DNA of 64,000 nt from the NCBI GenBank assembly GCA_009763385.1, contig CM019831.1, positions 90,307,845-90,371,844 of the forward strand, read 5' to 3'. The notes under the pieces are model-generated. The model was not told the origin of the DNA. It saw only the letters and a program-made list of their open reading frames with translations, and ran no database searches. The position numbers and the translations under genes were made by a program. Positions 32,226 through 42,402 of this stretch are shown piece after piece. Position 1 is the stretch's first letter. The number at the start of each line of letters is the position of its first letter. The DNA is from Coix lacryma-jobi var. lacryma-jobi. Lineage: Eukaryota > Streptophyta > Magnoliopsida > Poales > Poaceae.

Positions 32226-32501
32226 GATCTGAGTTCTGCGCAGCTTTGTCCGCAGTTCGTCCGTCCAATTTCCGATTTGGTTTCGGTTTTTTGCATTGGG
32301 CTTCTAAAGTTGTATAGTGTCTCGTTGTGCTTCTCGGAAGCATCCACCCTGCATCTAGGGTCGTGGACACTATCAAGCTTTAGGGTTTGTATTCGGGGTT
32401 GACTTTTGGAACAGTAGTTATAAGTTTCTGAAAAGAAATTTGAAGCTCTCATTCACCCCCCTCTGGTCGCCTGTTTGTGACACTTTCGGTCCTTCTAAGG
32501 C

Positions 32502-34203
32502 ACAGAAGGCTTTCTCGGTACAAAGGGGAGACATCCTTTTCATCCAGACCAAAAGGCCCTCATCACAAGTCCACATCTAATGTACCAAACATGAACAAGT
32601 TCACATCACCGTACCATACATGAACAGACAGAGAGCAATCCTGCAGATACATACACAAATTGCCGCAGCTGCTCGTACAGGTGTTGATTAAATTGTCGGT
32701 GTGGTGTTGCGATCGAACAGAAGTACAGTGAAGAAGCAACAAAATATCGTATGTTATGGAAAGTGGACACGAAGAAAGCAAAATAAATGTTAGATGTCAT
32801 CATCTGTTATTGCTTTCCTCATGATTTTGCGGGCAATACCTCGATGAGGTCAGCTGGTTTGTTCATGTTTGGTTTGTTTCTTGGCACAATCATTACCGAT
32901 GTTTGCGGAACATGGCACAAAGAAAATCCATAAGTGGTGAGGTGATGACTTTCATTGATGTTGGGCACAGAAATTCCTTGGGTTTGATCAGCGAGAGGCG
33001 ACTCATGTCCATGAGTGCATGGCCAACTCCGTTTCACGAGAAGCATGAGACTCGTGGATTCCAGCTAAGTGATATATGGAATCAATTGTAACCAGACTTC
33101 TTGGGAATCAATTAGTACATGCTTCTCATGAGTCCATATTTGGTTTTGTACAAAGGATGTGTGAATTCCTGTAGGATTCGACTCATGCTATATTTTAATT
33201 AGGTTGTACTCTCAAAAAATTGAGAACATAACTTGATGTCTATTTATTGAAGCCGGACAAAGGAAGTCTATCATCCCAACTCTCCAAATAAATTTTGCGA
33301 CATGCACTACTATAAGTCTCATCTTTCTGGAGACTAGTGTTTTAAATTGACTGAGATGTACGTTTTTCTCGCCTCAGTTAATCTATTAACGGAGGTGGAC
33401 ATTAAGATGCTCGCCTCGATATATGAATTAACGGAGACAGACGTCTTAATAAGTCCACCTTCATTAATGTTTTTCAAAAAAAAAACTAAAAAAACAAAAA
33501 AATCTTGCAACTCTGAAGAGTCGAGTTGAACGCTCGACTTGCCGCTCAGCACTACCACGTCTCTACCACTGCATCGCATAGTCATTCATGTCTATGTATA
33601 ATATATACTATCATTTTTATATCAAATTTTTAAATTAGATATTTTGGCTACTAAATAAAGTCAAATGAAAAACCTTTAAACTACAAAATTTTAGATCTTG
33701 TCAAGTACTACAACTTTAGTATATGCCCTATAATTTGAAAAATTCAAAAAAATAAGTCTTAAAATATGTTAACTTAAAACACATATTTAAGACTTTAGAT
33801 AATTTTGAATTAAAAAGTTGTCAATATCAAATATGTAGCTCAGGTCAATCACTATAACTTTGGTATCAAACATGTAGCCAAGGGATTGGCCTAAGTACTT
33901 TGATTTTGTTTATTTCACAATTGTAATCAAGCAACATATGAGGATGCTCGTTTTCTATAAAAAAAATAGCTGCCCATCCTGCCAACATGCCATGCTTCTT
34001 TTCTATATAACATAACAAAAGATAAATGTGTTCACATCTTTTATTTCATAGGTTTTTAAGAATAAACTGGTCATTTTAACGGCTGATTTTGACTGTTTCA
34101 ATAGCATTACGTGAGAGAGAATAAGCCAAAGTACGACTAATAAGTCGGCTGATAAGGGCAAACAAACAGGGCAAAAATCCACCTCTCTAAGAATGAACAT
34201 ATA
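32502..34203. other. AT-rich spacer
   Basis: No supported gene. A short minus-strand frame at 32819-33046 is unrecognised. 33305-33480 starts CACTACTATAAGTC and contains inverted TTAACGGAG words, which might be a broken CACTA end. 34060-34175 ends GGGCAAACAAACAGGGC and may be part of a hAT-type MITE. Confidence 0.4.
33305..33480. mobile_element. possible CACTA-like terminal fragment
   Basis: CACTACTATAAGTCTC at the start, then TTAATCTATTAACGGAGG and ATTAACGGAGACAGACG, i.e. repeated subterminal-like words, ending in an A-rich run. No partner end and no target duplication were found. Confidence 0.2.
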
Positions 34204-34414
34204 GGGTATTTAGTTTGAAAAATGGGTTAATCCATCTTCTCTCTCCTCACTTTTTTTTGGTTTGCTTATAGAATAGACGGATTGATACATCAACTCATTC
34301 CTCATGAGCTAATAATTACTAGTATTGTGAGAATAGTCATTCCTAAAATTTGAGTTATGGATATATGATGCACCACCTCATCTAGAATTGGTTTGACTCC
34401 TCAAACCAAACACC
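34204..34414. mobile_element. Tourist-type MITE
   Basis: 211 bp. The left end GGGTATTTAGTTTGA mirrors the right end TCAAACCAAACACC, and ATA flanks both sides (34201-34203, 34415-34417). A 3-bp duplication and a GGGTGTTTGG-like inverted repeat fit the PIF/Harbinger-derived Tourist group. Confidence 0.65.
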
Positions 34415-34443
34415 ATAAACATATTATATTTGACTGTTTGTGC

Positions 34444-34560
34444 AGCCCTGTTTGCTTGAGCTACAAGCTACTTTAATCCGTACAAATCAGCCGTGAAAAA
34501 TTGTTTTCCTCTTATAACAAATCAACCGTACAAATGAGCAAAAGCCAATTTAAGTCTTGC
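34444..34560. mobile_element. hAT-type MITE fragment
   Basis: CAGCCCTGTTTGCTTGAGC is the familiar 5' end of a common grass hAT MITE; the complementary type of end (CAAACAAACAGGGC) lies at 34162-34175 facing the other way. They may be parts of two copies. No matching duplication identified. Confidence 0.3.
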
Positions 34561-35183
34561 CACTATGCAATATGGAAGGGAGGAAATTAATAAATCTGTA
34601 CAGGTCAGAAAAATGCAAGCCAGCAAGAGAGACATCCTTTGCTTCTAGACCCTATAAGGTAACCTCATCAATGGTCCAGGTCACCCCACTCCGCATGAAG
34701 AAGACGCGATCTGGGATTAGATTGAAATGACATGCATAACAAGGGTGGGTGGGTGGGGTGGCACCAACAGCAAGAAATGGTCAGATTATAATCCCTCATT
34801 AAACTGTCAGCACAATGTTTCAATGTGACAAACAAAAGCGAATAAGGAACTGTTTCCTAGCACACCACGCACAGGGGGCATGAAGCCACAACAAAAGAGC
34901 TGTTTGTTTCTTCATCTGTTTGCTTCACTCTTCACTCATCATTTCAAGGCTATCTCCACACCATAAGTCTATTGCCTTATTTGGTCAGAGGGGTTACTCT
35001 GCTCACAATGAGCATACCAATAATTACCATTCTTAGTTCTGAACAAAGAAATTCTTATCCTTTAGTTGATCGTTAGGTGGCCAGTGTTCCAAGATAGCAA
35101 TACACCATGCAGGGTATCATTTAAGACAATCTAACCTGTCAACCACCAAGTAAATGTCATAAATTTAGATATTTTAAGAGATA
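34561..35183. other. non-coding spacer downstream of the serpin
   Basis: AT-rich sequence without a gene or a repeat that I can name. Confidence 0.5.
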
Positions 35184-35444
35184 CTCCCTTCATACCCATA
35201 TTAATTGTTGTTTAGGACAGCAACACGGTCTTTAAAACACAACTTTGACCTCTTATTTTTTATAAAAATATTTATGGAAAAGTGATATATGTATACTTTT
35301 ATAGAAGTATTTTTCAAGACAAATCTATTTATATAATTTTCATATTTGCAAACTTTGAAACTTAATAGTTATCGATGATTTATATTTCCAATGTTTGACC
35401 CAAATCTTGTCTAAAACGACAACTAATATGGGTATGAAGGGAAG
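35184..35444. mobile_element. Stowaway-type MITE
   Basis: 261 bp with near-perfect terminal inverted repeats starting CTCCCTTCATACCCATATTA and ending in the complement (TATGGGTATGAAGGGAAG), flanked by TA at 35182-35183 and 35445-35446. Length, TA duplication and CTCCCT start are diagnostic of Stowaway (Tc1/Mariner-derived) MITEs. It lies ~390 bp beyond the serpin stop codon. Confidence 0.85.
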
Positions 35445-35829
35445 TACGGCATTCTTCTAAAAATTTGAAAGAAAATATTGTCATCTCCATATGGTATATG
35501 AAATCAAAACCTCTATTTGCTCCTGGTAGGAAAGAGTAAATAAATAGCAATGTACTATATGAACATGAAACTGAAACAATTCAATGAAAAATAGTGTGGG
35601 TAATGACTGAAAAAGAATTAATAAAATGTAGAGACAAGCTACATAGAAATATATTAAACCAAATACTAAATTATTTAATTATCAATGCATACATAGATAA
35701 ACTAGAAAAGGTATTGGTGGAATCCACTACATGACTTATAAGTACTAAAATCTCATTAAATCAGACTGCCAAAGTTAGAGATCATACAAGACATACCTGT
35801 AATAGCTGACAAAAATACAGAGCCTGCAG

Positions 35830-37593
35830 TTAAGAATGTGATGAAGGGTCCAATATATGCCCCATGAAGATTACTGAGCCAGACACTTCCTCCTTAATAA
35901 CAAAGAAGAAAGGGTGGTCGGCAACAAAGTGCTCTTCCGGTGAGGGCTTGCCGATGCCCATTATCATAGAAGTTTCTTCAATCCCTTTATCATTAACCTC
36001 CAAAATTGCTTTGTGAAGTATGTCAGATAGATACAATGGATTTCTGGATTCATCTTCCTTAACCATATCAGTGAAATCTGCATCACGGAGAAAGGGTAAT
36101 TCAAGGCCCATTTCTTTGAGAAACTCCTTCATATCAACCTGGAAAGATACTGTGAACTTGGGAACCCTGATATCCACATGTCGCTTCTCAGTTGGCAAAT
36201 GTTGCTCTAAGAATGATGGTTCCGCGAAAATTTTCTTAGTTAATTCAAACAAGCCATCATGAGCATCAGGTAGGAAGATATACATGGAGAACATCCGTTT
36301 GTTCCTTCCTTTCTGATAAGGAAGCTTAATCACTTTAAATCCATCGTGAACTGCAAAAGGTCGAGTTCTATCATATTCCAAAAAAGGGACGTCAACACAA
36401 GTTCCATCCAGACAGCAGAATTTTTGTACCGCAGTACTCATATCGTTCCGGTCAAGCCATCTTCCCCTAAAATACATTGCACTGCCAATAACAAGTCCTG
36501 TATTCTTGTCAATTAATCCATCCGGAAGGAACGAGGTAACAGTACCTCTTGTGGATTCTTTGACCCACATGTTAATTTGCTTAGCAGCATCTTCAGGCTT
36601 TAAAAATCAATAGAACAGAAATCGTGTGAATTTCAGAGTTAAGAATTTCAAAAGAAAAATCATAGAAACAACAATATACATAGTTAGAACAGTTCAAGTG
36701 GCATTTCTTTACAGATACACCATAGTATTATTTTTATTTTTACAGCAATAAAGGTAGGTAATGAGCATATTTTTCACAAGCTCTCCAATGCACATTACGA
36801 TTTCTAGCAGATCAAGGAGATGAACAGATAAGGATGCAAAGGCAGAGATCAGCAGTAAAAACAACATTAGACCAAGTGAAACTACTTGGGAGTTGGGACA
36901 GTCCAGTCAAATACCATCAAACAACAAATTAAGATGTTCTGCTACAATGACCCTGGAAAGCATATCATCGAGCACTTAATAAGCATGTAGTACATGCGAG
37001 AATGATACAATATGTCACACCTTGTTAATTAAGTCAGCCGTCCTTGCCGTGGAGCTGTACACACTACGGACGGCCTCCACGAACCCCGGCGACAGGTTCG
37101 TCGAGGTGTCGGCCCATATTCCTCCGGCGAAGGCGAGCCGCGGGCCGCCGGACATGGACCGGTCCTTGAGCACCCGCTTGACCACGCGCGACGCCACGTT
37201 GGCCGCGTCGGCCGCGGCGCCCCTGCCCCCGCCGCCGCTGCCCAGAGCCTGGAGGACCTGCCGCCGCGTGTCGCCGCGCGCGCCGGCGGCGGCCACGGCG
37301 AGCGAGGCATGGACCGCAACGGGGGCCACGGCCGCGTTCCCGGTCGCCGAGGCGGCGAGGATGCGCCCCGCGAGCGGCAGGCAGAAGGCGCGCTGCGAGG
37401 CTGCGAGCGCCTCCTCCCACGGCCGCGTCGGCATAATTGGCGGCGGCGCATCACGAGCATCTTTGGGAGAGTGCGCTGCCGCGCGCGACCCGGAGGAGAA
37501 GGCACGGGGCCTGGTGCCTACGGCAAAGGAGAAGAGCTGGGCGGCTCGTGGTCGCCGCGGATGGAGAGCTCGCCGGAGGGAGGAGGCCTGCAT
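35830..37593 (-). CDS. plant serpin, probably non-inhibitory, with predicted organelle transit peptide
   Basis: Two exons on the minus strand: 37593-37021 (191 codons) and 36597-35830 (255 codons plus TAA), giving about 446 residues. The donor is AAG|GTGTGA and the acceptor TTAAAG|CCTGAA, joining LINK to PEDAAKQINMWV in phase. Plant serpin genes usually have a single intron in this part. Serpin hallmarks: INMWVKESTRGTVTSFLPDG, TGLVIGSAMYFRGRW, the MFSMYIFLPD strand, VPKFTV, HKAILEVNDKG and the C-terminal FVADHPFFFVI with MGHILDP. The first ~50 residues are rich in Arg, Ala and Ser with almost no acidic residues, resembling a plastid or mitochondrial transit peptide, which ordinary plant serpins lack. 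The reactive-loop hinge reads KGIEETSMIMG instead of the small-residue GTEAAAA type, and the loop is about six residues shorter than in inhibitory Arabidopsis-type serpins, so protease trapping is unlikely. Exon 1 is very GC-rich and exon 2 AT-rich, normal for grasses. No stop or frameshift is seen. Confidence 0.85.
36598..37020 (-). other. intron of the serpin gene
   Basis: 423-bp AT-rich phase-0 intron with GT (37020-37019) and AG (36599-36598) ends. It separates the GC-rich first exon from the AT-rich second. Confidence 0.8.
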
Positions 37594-37674
37594 TTTGCCT
37601 AGTGAACGCGCGTTTTCTCTCCTGTTGTTTGCCTAGGGTTCTTGAGACTTCTCCTGCGGTATGGTAGACATCAC
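37594..37674 (-). promoter_or_regulatory. short upstream region of the serpin
   Basis: Only 81 bp separate the serpin ATG from the terminal repeat and duplication of the Pack-MULE (duplication 37664-37674). No TATA box is obvious in it, so the core promoter probably lies within or beyond the element. Confidence 0.4.
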
Positions 37675-37954
37675 GAGATTTACATATTTATCATTATAAC
37701 GGATGACACTTATCCGATTATCATTTTTAGAATAACGTTTATATATTTACCATTACAAGGAGAAAAATATTATAACTTTACCAAAAACAAGCTGTTTAAC
37801 CTACGTGGTGTGCCAAGTCAGCTTGCTAACATGGCGACGCACCACAAAAAAGACGAATCTACCCCTGACCTACCCTCTCTCTTCCTCTTTGACAGCTCGG
37901 TCCCACAACTCCTCTCTCACTTCCAGGTGGGACCCACTCATCAGATCCATCTCT
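37675..37954 (+). repeat. left terminal inverted repeat of the Pack-MULE
   Basis: Pairs with 38460-38739 in inverse orientation with scattered mismatches and small indels. Confidence 0.75.
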
Positions 37955-37959
37955 AACCT

Positions 37960-38455
37960 TAGTCTCTAGCGCTACCGCCATGGCCTCGTCGAGCGCGACG
38001 CAGAGCTGCTCGGCCTCGCCATCGTCGGTGGCGCCGAGGAGGAACTGGCGGAGCTCCATCTGGACCTCGGCCTTCTTGCGCTGCCGGCGGAGCATCATGG
38101 CCATGGCCTCGCTGGCGGCGCTGGCCGCGGCGAGGCGCTCCTCCTCGACCTCGGCCCGCAGCGCCGACGCCGTGGACTGCGCCACCGCCATGGCCTCCCG
38201 CAGCGCCGCGCACTCGTCCTCCGCCTCGACCCGCACCGCGGGGACCGCCCCGTCCCCCGCCTCCTCCTCGCCCTCCTTCCCCTTCTCCGCGCCCAGCTTC
38301 CGCTTCACGGACCGCCGCCACGGCACAACCGACGAGGAGGAGGAGGAGCACGGGCTCGGAGCGGCGAGGCCACACCGACGGCCGCGACGGGGCGCTGTGT
38401 TGCCTCTGTGCCCAGCACATGCGCTACTTCTTCGATGTTCTGCTCTGCTCAGGAG
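37960..38455 (-). pseudogene. captured GTD-binding (DUF593, zein/myosin-binding) fragment
   Basis: The minus-strand frame, open from 38602 to 37859 across the element, contains DECAALREAMAVAQSTASAL, RAEVEEERLAAASAASEAMA and MMLRRQRKKAEVQMELRQFL. The ELEEERxAAAxAAxEAMAMIxRLQxEKAxxQMExRQ pattern is the core of the plant GTD-binding domain (FLOURY1/myosin-binding family), a coiled coil that binds myosin XI or zein. Only about 70 residues of it are present; the flanks derive from the MULE inverted repeats, so this is a captured fragment. The open frame could make a chimeric peptide of up to 247 residues if transcribed. Confidence 0.65.
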
Positions 38456-38459
38456 GTAG

Positions 38460-38739
38460 AAGATGGATCTGACGAGTGGGTCCCACCTAGAAGTGAGAGG
38501 AGCTATGAGACCCAGCTGTCGGAGAGCGAGAGAGAGGAGCAAGCCAGGGGCAGCTTTGTTTTTTTTGCGGTACATCGCCACGTTGGCAAAGTGACCTAGC
38601 ACGCCACGTAGGCAAAAACAGCCCTTTTTTGTAAAGTTGTAACATGTTTATCTTTATAATGGTAAATATGTAAGCGTCATTCTAAGAGTGATAATCAGAC
38701 GAGTGTCATCCGTTATAATGGTAAATATGTAAATCTCCC
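38460..38739 (-). repeat. right terminal inverted repeat of the Pack-MULE
   Basis: Inverse of 37675-37954. Confidence 0.75.
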
Positions 38740-38751
38740 GTAGACATTCAC

Positions 38752-38926
38752 CATTCACTAGCTCGATTCAGCGTGTTTAAATCCAGGCCGTAAAAATTTT
38801 AAATATTACATCGAATATTACATAGAGTGTTGCATGATATATTTGATATAAAAAACAAATTACATAATCCGTCCGTAAATCGTGAGATGAATTTTTTAAG
38901 TCTAATTAATCTGTCATACCACAAAC
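38752..38926. mobile_element. truncated MITE fragment
   Basis: GCGTGTTTAAATCCAGGCC, then ATTACATCGAATATTAC, CCGTAAATCGTGAGATGAA and AAGTCTAATTAATC match the layout of a very common grass MITE. The second half is missing where the LTR fragment begins, and no duplication is seen. Confidence 0.4.
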
Positions 38927-39616
38927 CGATTAAGATAGAGATTCTTAACCGGCTCCGATACCAATTGAAAGACCGGAAATGGCGACCAGAGGGGGGTGAA
39001 TGAGAGCCTCAAATTTCTTATCGATGGCCTCTGTCCTAGAAAGTCACCTAAAAGCAAAGACACAAGAGAGCGGCTAGTTCACGACACAACAGATGGGTGG
39101 ATACCATAGGAGATGTCCTAAAGGTACAACGGAATTACCGAAAAAGCGACTCGAGCAAGCCCAAACAAGCAAAGCAAAACTGCACAAACAATAGAATGTC
39201 GGACTGTCCGGAGTCTGGTCTCGGACTGTCCGGGGTATACTGCCCGACTGTCTGGGCCTGCACTGGACTGTCCATAGACAAAAATCCTAAAAGCACAACT
39301 ATTCTGAAAACAGGTCTGGACAGGTCCCGAACTGTCCGCAGTTTGCACACCGGACAGTCCGCGGTTCACCTGATAGTGAACAGCAGCACGTTGTGCTAAA
39401 CTGAGCTGGCCGAGACCTGATCCCCGAACTATCTGCGACCCTGACGGCGAACTGTCCGCAGATGAACAGAAAGCTTAAAAATTGCTCGAGTCAAAACTAA
39501 AATTGATTGGATCTCAACCAAATTGAACGTGGTTGCAACCAAACTTCTCTCAAGTGATCTTCCACATGTTGGTGAGCTAATCTTATAACATCATCGCTCG
39601 AATCCAACTCAAGCAA
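38927..39616 (-). mobile_element. copia LTR fragment with primer site (remnant G)
   Basis: 38950-38963 (minus strand TGGTATCGGAGCCG) is a primer site as in element A, and 38966 onward (TGAAAGACCGG...GAGAGCCTCAAATTTCTT) matches the LTR end of A. The motif array in this copy (39190-39475) is GGACTGTCCG instead of GCGTCCGATG. It is cut at 39616 by the next sequence. The remainder of the element is absent. Confidence 0.7.
39190..39475. repeat. GGACTGTCCG motif array in LTR remnant G
   Basis: Seven to eight palindromic CGGACTGTCCGG-like words at irregular spacing, in the position equivalent to 1505-1790. Confidence 0.6.
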
Positions 39617-42402
39617 TGTAACGCCCCGATTTAGCATTTAATTAAGAAATGGCCAAAATCCTAGATGGAGGAAAAATTATAACTAGATGTTTGTTGTATT
39701 CATGCCGTTGCACGATTTTTATTGGGTGAAAAAGAATTTCTTAAAACCCATATAGGGCGAATTAAATTTAATCTATTTAGAAAATAAATAAAAGAATTAT
39801 GAAAATTTTACCAAATCAAACTCAAATTTTATTTTCAAAACCTAGAAAAAATATTTCCAAAATTTTTCAAACTCATTTTGATTTCAAACTTATTTGATTT
39901 TGATTTCAAAAAAATTATAAAAGATTTAAAAATAAAAGAAAAACAAAAAGGAAAAGAAAAAGGCAAGAAGGCCCAAACCCCATTTCTTTTTCCCATCTCT
40001 CCCGACCTGGCCGAGTCGCCACCAGGCCCGAGGCCTCTCTCTCCTCTCTCTTCCTTCTGGCCCAACCCGTCGGCCCACCCTTCCTTCTCTCTTTCTCTCC
40101 CCGCCGACCTTCTCCCCGGCCCGCACCGCCATTTTTCCCTGGGCCAACCCAACCCTCCGCGGCCCATCTCACCACGCAAGCCGCAGCCACGCAACGCAGG
40201 CCGACTCCGCCTCGCGCGCTACAATTGGTTATTTTTTTACCAACATTTAATGCTCCATGCATGCAGCTAAAGATTGATGTGACGGGAAATTTAGAAATAT
40301 TTGGGGAAAGTTGGGAAAACTAAACAAGAACTTTTCCGGTAGAGGTCGCATAACCGCATGTTACACCTGGTGATCTCCCGTACCGGGTAGGACGAAATCA
40401 CCCTAGCGCCGGTGAAGATCCGTGGTGGCGGCCATGGCGCCGCCGCCATGCTGCTTGGCCTCGGCGGCTGCATCGTCTGTTCCTCCCCAAGACTCACCAG
40501 CACCGTCCGATTTAATTTGCACGACTGAGATTAGAACCCGATTCGAAAGGGTATGCACCCGGTGTATGAGGCGTGGATGTGGTCCACCCCGGTGGTTCGC
40601 CCCTCGTCCATCATCCATCTGGTGCACTGAACCAGTGTGGCCACGCCACGTGGAGCCACCCAAGCGCACACGCCGTATAGTTGTCCGACGGGCCGTGCTG
40701 GGCCGGCTCGGCCCGACGTCATGCCGTGCTGGCTCGGTGAGGGTCGGGCCGCCACGGGCCATTGGGACAAACGGGCCGTGCCGCTACGAGCCACGTGCCA
40801 GGGTAGTGGCCCGAGGCACGGCCCGCGGGCCGTTTTTCAGGCCGTGCCGACCCGTCGTGTCGTGCCAGCTCGTTGTGTCGTGCCGGCCCATGGCCCGTCA
40901 GTTAAAAAAAGTCCTCAAATATCTATATCATTTTCATAAAGTGTTGTAATAATTCATCATTTTCAACTAGTGTTAATCAATTCAATAGTATAATACTAAA
41001 CAACATATATATATATAATTATCAACTCATAAGTATCGTCATTTTCACAAAATAAATATTAGTTTAACCGGGCCATCACCGGGTCGCATACTAGATCGGG
41101 CCGTGCTCGGGCCGGGCCAAAGCACCGGGCCACTGGCCACGGGCTTTCTGGACAACTATAACACGCCGACCGGTCAGCACTTTTGCAAAAGAGACCCTAC
41201 AGTTTTATTTAATAAACCCACACTCTGCATCGTACTGTTCGTTGTGCCTTGACCTTCTTCCGATATAGACCCTCGGTTTTCATCTATTTTAGGAGAAGTC
41301 CGCAGTCGGTCTACGGTGGACCGTGGATCGCCCGCCGACCATGAGCCCTGTCCACCGCACGCCATGCACTGTGCTAGTCATATTCCGCCTCAGGGCGCTG
41401 ACGTCTGCACGCGTCGGCCGACTCCAGCCAGTTTGCAAAGCGTCCCCTAGGTTTGATGAAACCAACCCACAATCCTCCGAGTCTTGCGAATTTTCCGTGT
41501 TGACCCTTGAACTCCCTAATGAATTGAGGCCCGGTCCTGTTGGCTTTTTAATTCAGTTTTGTTTTATTTAAAATACGAAAATGACTTCAATTATTTACAG
41601 TTTTGCCACTGAAATTCAAAAGCTCATAACTTGCTCATTTTAACTCTGATTTGACTCATTCAACTTGCATTAGATTCGTCTCGTCGAGCTCTACGCGTTA
41701 AACTACTTTATATTCTGTTTTCATACTGTTGATGTCCTGTTATTTATTATGTTTGTTTGGGCCATGTGATGATGTTTGATCCATCGAGTGCGAGCTACGC
41801 GGAACCCGAGGATCCAGTTTGTTCTCTCGTCTATCCGACCCAGCCCAAAGGCAAGTGTCCTTGAACTTCTTGCTCCAGCATTTATTTTTATTTTGAGTTA
41901 GAGTAGTTTAGATCCAATAGATGCATGCAGTGTCATTAATTTGAATCTTATGTTAGGGTTTACTAGAACTTGTTATATTTTTCTTGTCACCTGGTTTGGG
42001 AGATACGGGTAGAAGTCATTCTTAGCCTTGCTGTCTTGGGATGGGATAGTTTAATAATAAACAATTCTTAATGACCTATGGAACACTGTGGTTTGGGTAA
42101 CTTTGGTAGTAGTATGGTGATTAGGTATATCCGGCAGGATGGACCGTGTGGTGGTGTGGTTGCCATGGACTTGGCGTACGGTTGTCGTGGACTTGGCGTT
42201 ACAGTTTGCCATGGACTTGGTGTTGATTTGGGTTTGTGTTTTGTTATCCTGCCTGGACCCTTAGGACCCGGTTCTTGAAGCCTGTAACCCGGCAAAACAA
42301 CACAACCATGAGGCCTATATGGCTCTGGGACTGGCTAAATAATTAGAGAAGCCTTATGTCGTTATTAGTTTTATATGGGTACAAAGGCTTCTTCTTCGCA
42401 GG
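39617..42402 (+). mobile_element. gypsy-like LTR/leader remnant
   Basis: Begins TGTAACGCCCCGATTTAG, a start I associate with gypsy LTRs of grasses, runs through an A-rich then C-rich segment (39890-40210) and a long non-coding stretch. No right LTR end, partner LTR or protein domain was found. GCCATGGACTTGG repeats occur at 42160-42220. The hAT-like MITE 40676-41160 is inserted here. Confidence 0.35.
40676..41160. mobile_element. hAT-like MITE with GGCCCG-rich arms
   Basis: 485 bp. Ends TATAGTTGTCC and GGACAACTATA, flanked by the 8-bp duplication ACACGCCG (40668-40675 and 41161-41168). The arms consist of GGGCCGTG/CGGCCC words that fold back on each other, with an AT-rich centre and no gene. 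In design it resembles the element at 1183-28159. Confidence 0.75.

Larger units (their letters stand above)
30543..32496 (+). mobile_element. solo LTR D2 (copia, Sirevirus-type)
   Basis: 1954 bp from TGCGGATACATGG to GGTCCTTCT, flanked by AAGGC at 30538-30542 and 32497-32501; the terminal CA appears mutated to CT. Sister of D1 in its first kilobase. It carries the hairpin minisatellite (30885-31115) and a CATCGGACGCT array (31885-32225) like element A but unlike D1. No internal coding sequence. Confidence 0.8.
37675..38739. mobile_element. Pack-MULE (Mutator-like element with captured gene fragment)
   Basis: 1065 bp with terminal inverted repeats of about 280 bp (37675-37954 and 38460-38739), both running GAGATTTACATATTTA, then CATTATAACGGATGACACT, down to CAGATCCATCT. 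Imperfect duplications GTAGACATCAC (37664-37674) and GTAGACATTCAC (38740-38751) flank it, in the 9-12 bp range of Mutator elements. The centre is GC-rich and coding-like. There is no transposase. It sits immediately upstream of the serpin. Confidence 0.8.

Noticed and set aside
32819..33046. Minus-strand 75-codon frame ending VLPAKS
   Set aside because: Some residues look protein-like (VMIVPRNKPNMNKPADLIEV) but I recognise no family and there is no exon context; recorded as a possible gene fragment only.
34060..34560. A single hAT MITE bounded by CAAACAGGGC and GCCCTGTTTG
   Set aside because: The two ends face outward in the wrong order (3' end first, then 5' end) with a Tourist MITE between them, so they are better read as parts of two copies.
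37022..37636. 204-codon plus-strand open frame over the serpin first exon
   Set aside because: Antisense of the GC-rich exon 1, whose minus-strand translation fits the serpin fold and splices correctly.
39878..40270. Pro/Ser-rich 130-codon plus-strand frame
   Set aside because: Spans an A-rich to C-rich transition typical of gypsy leaders in grasses; composition explains the open frame.
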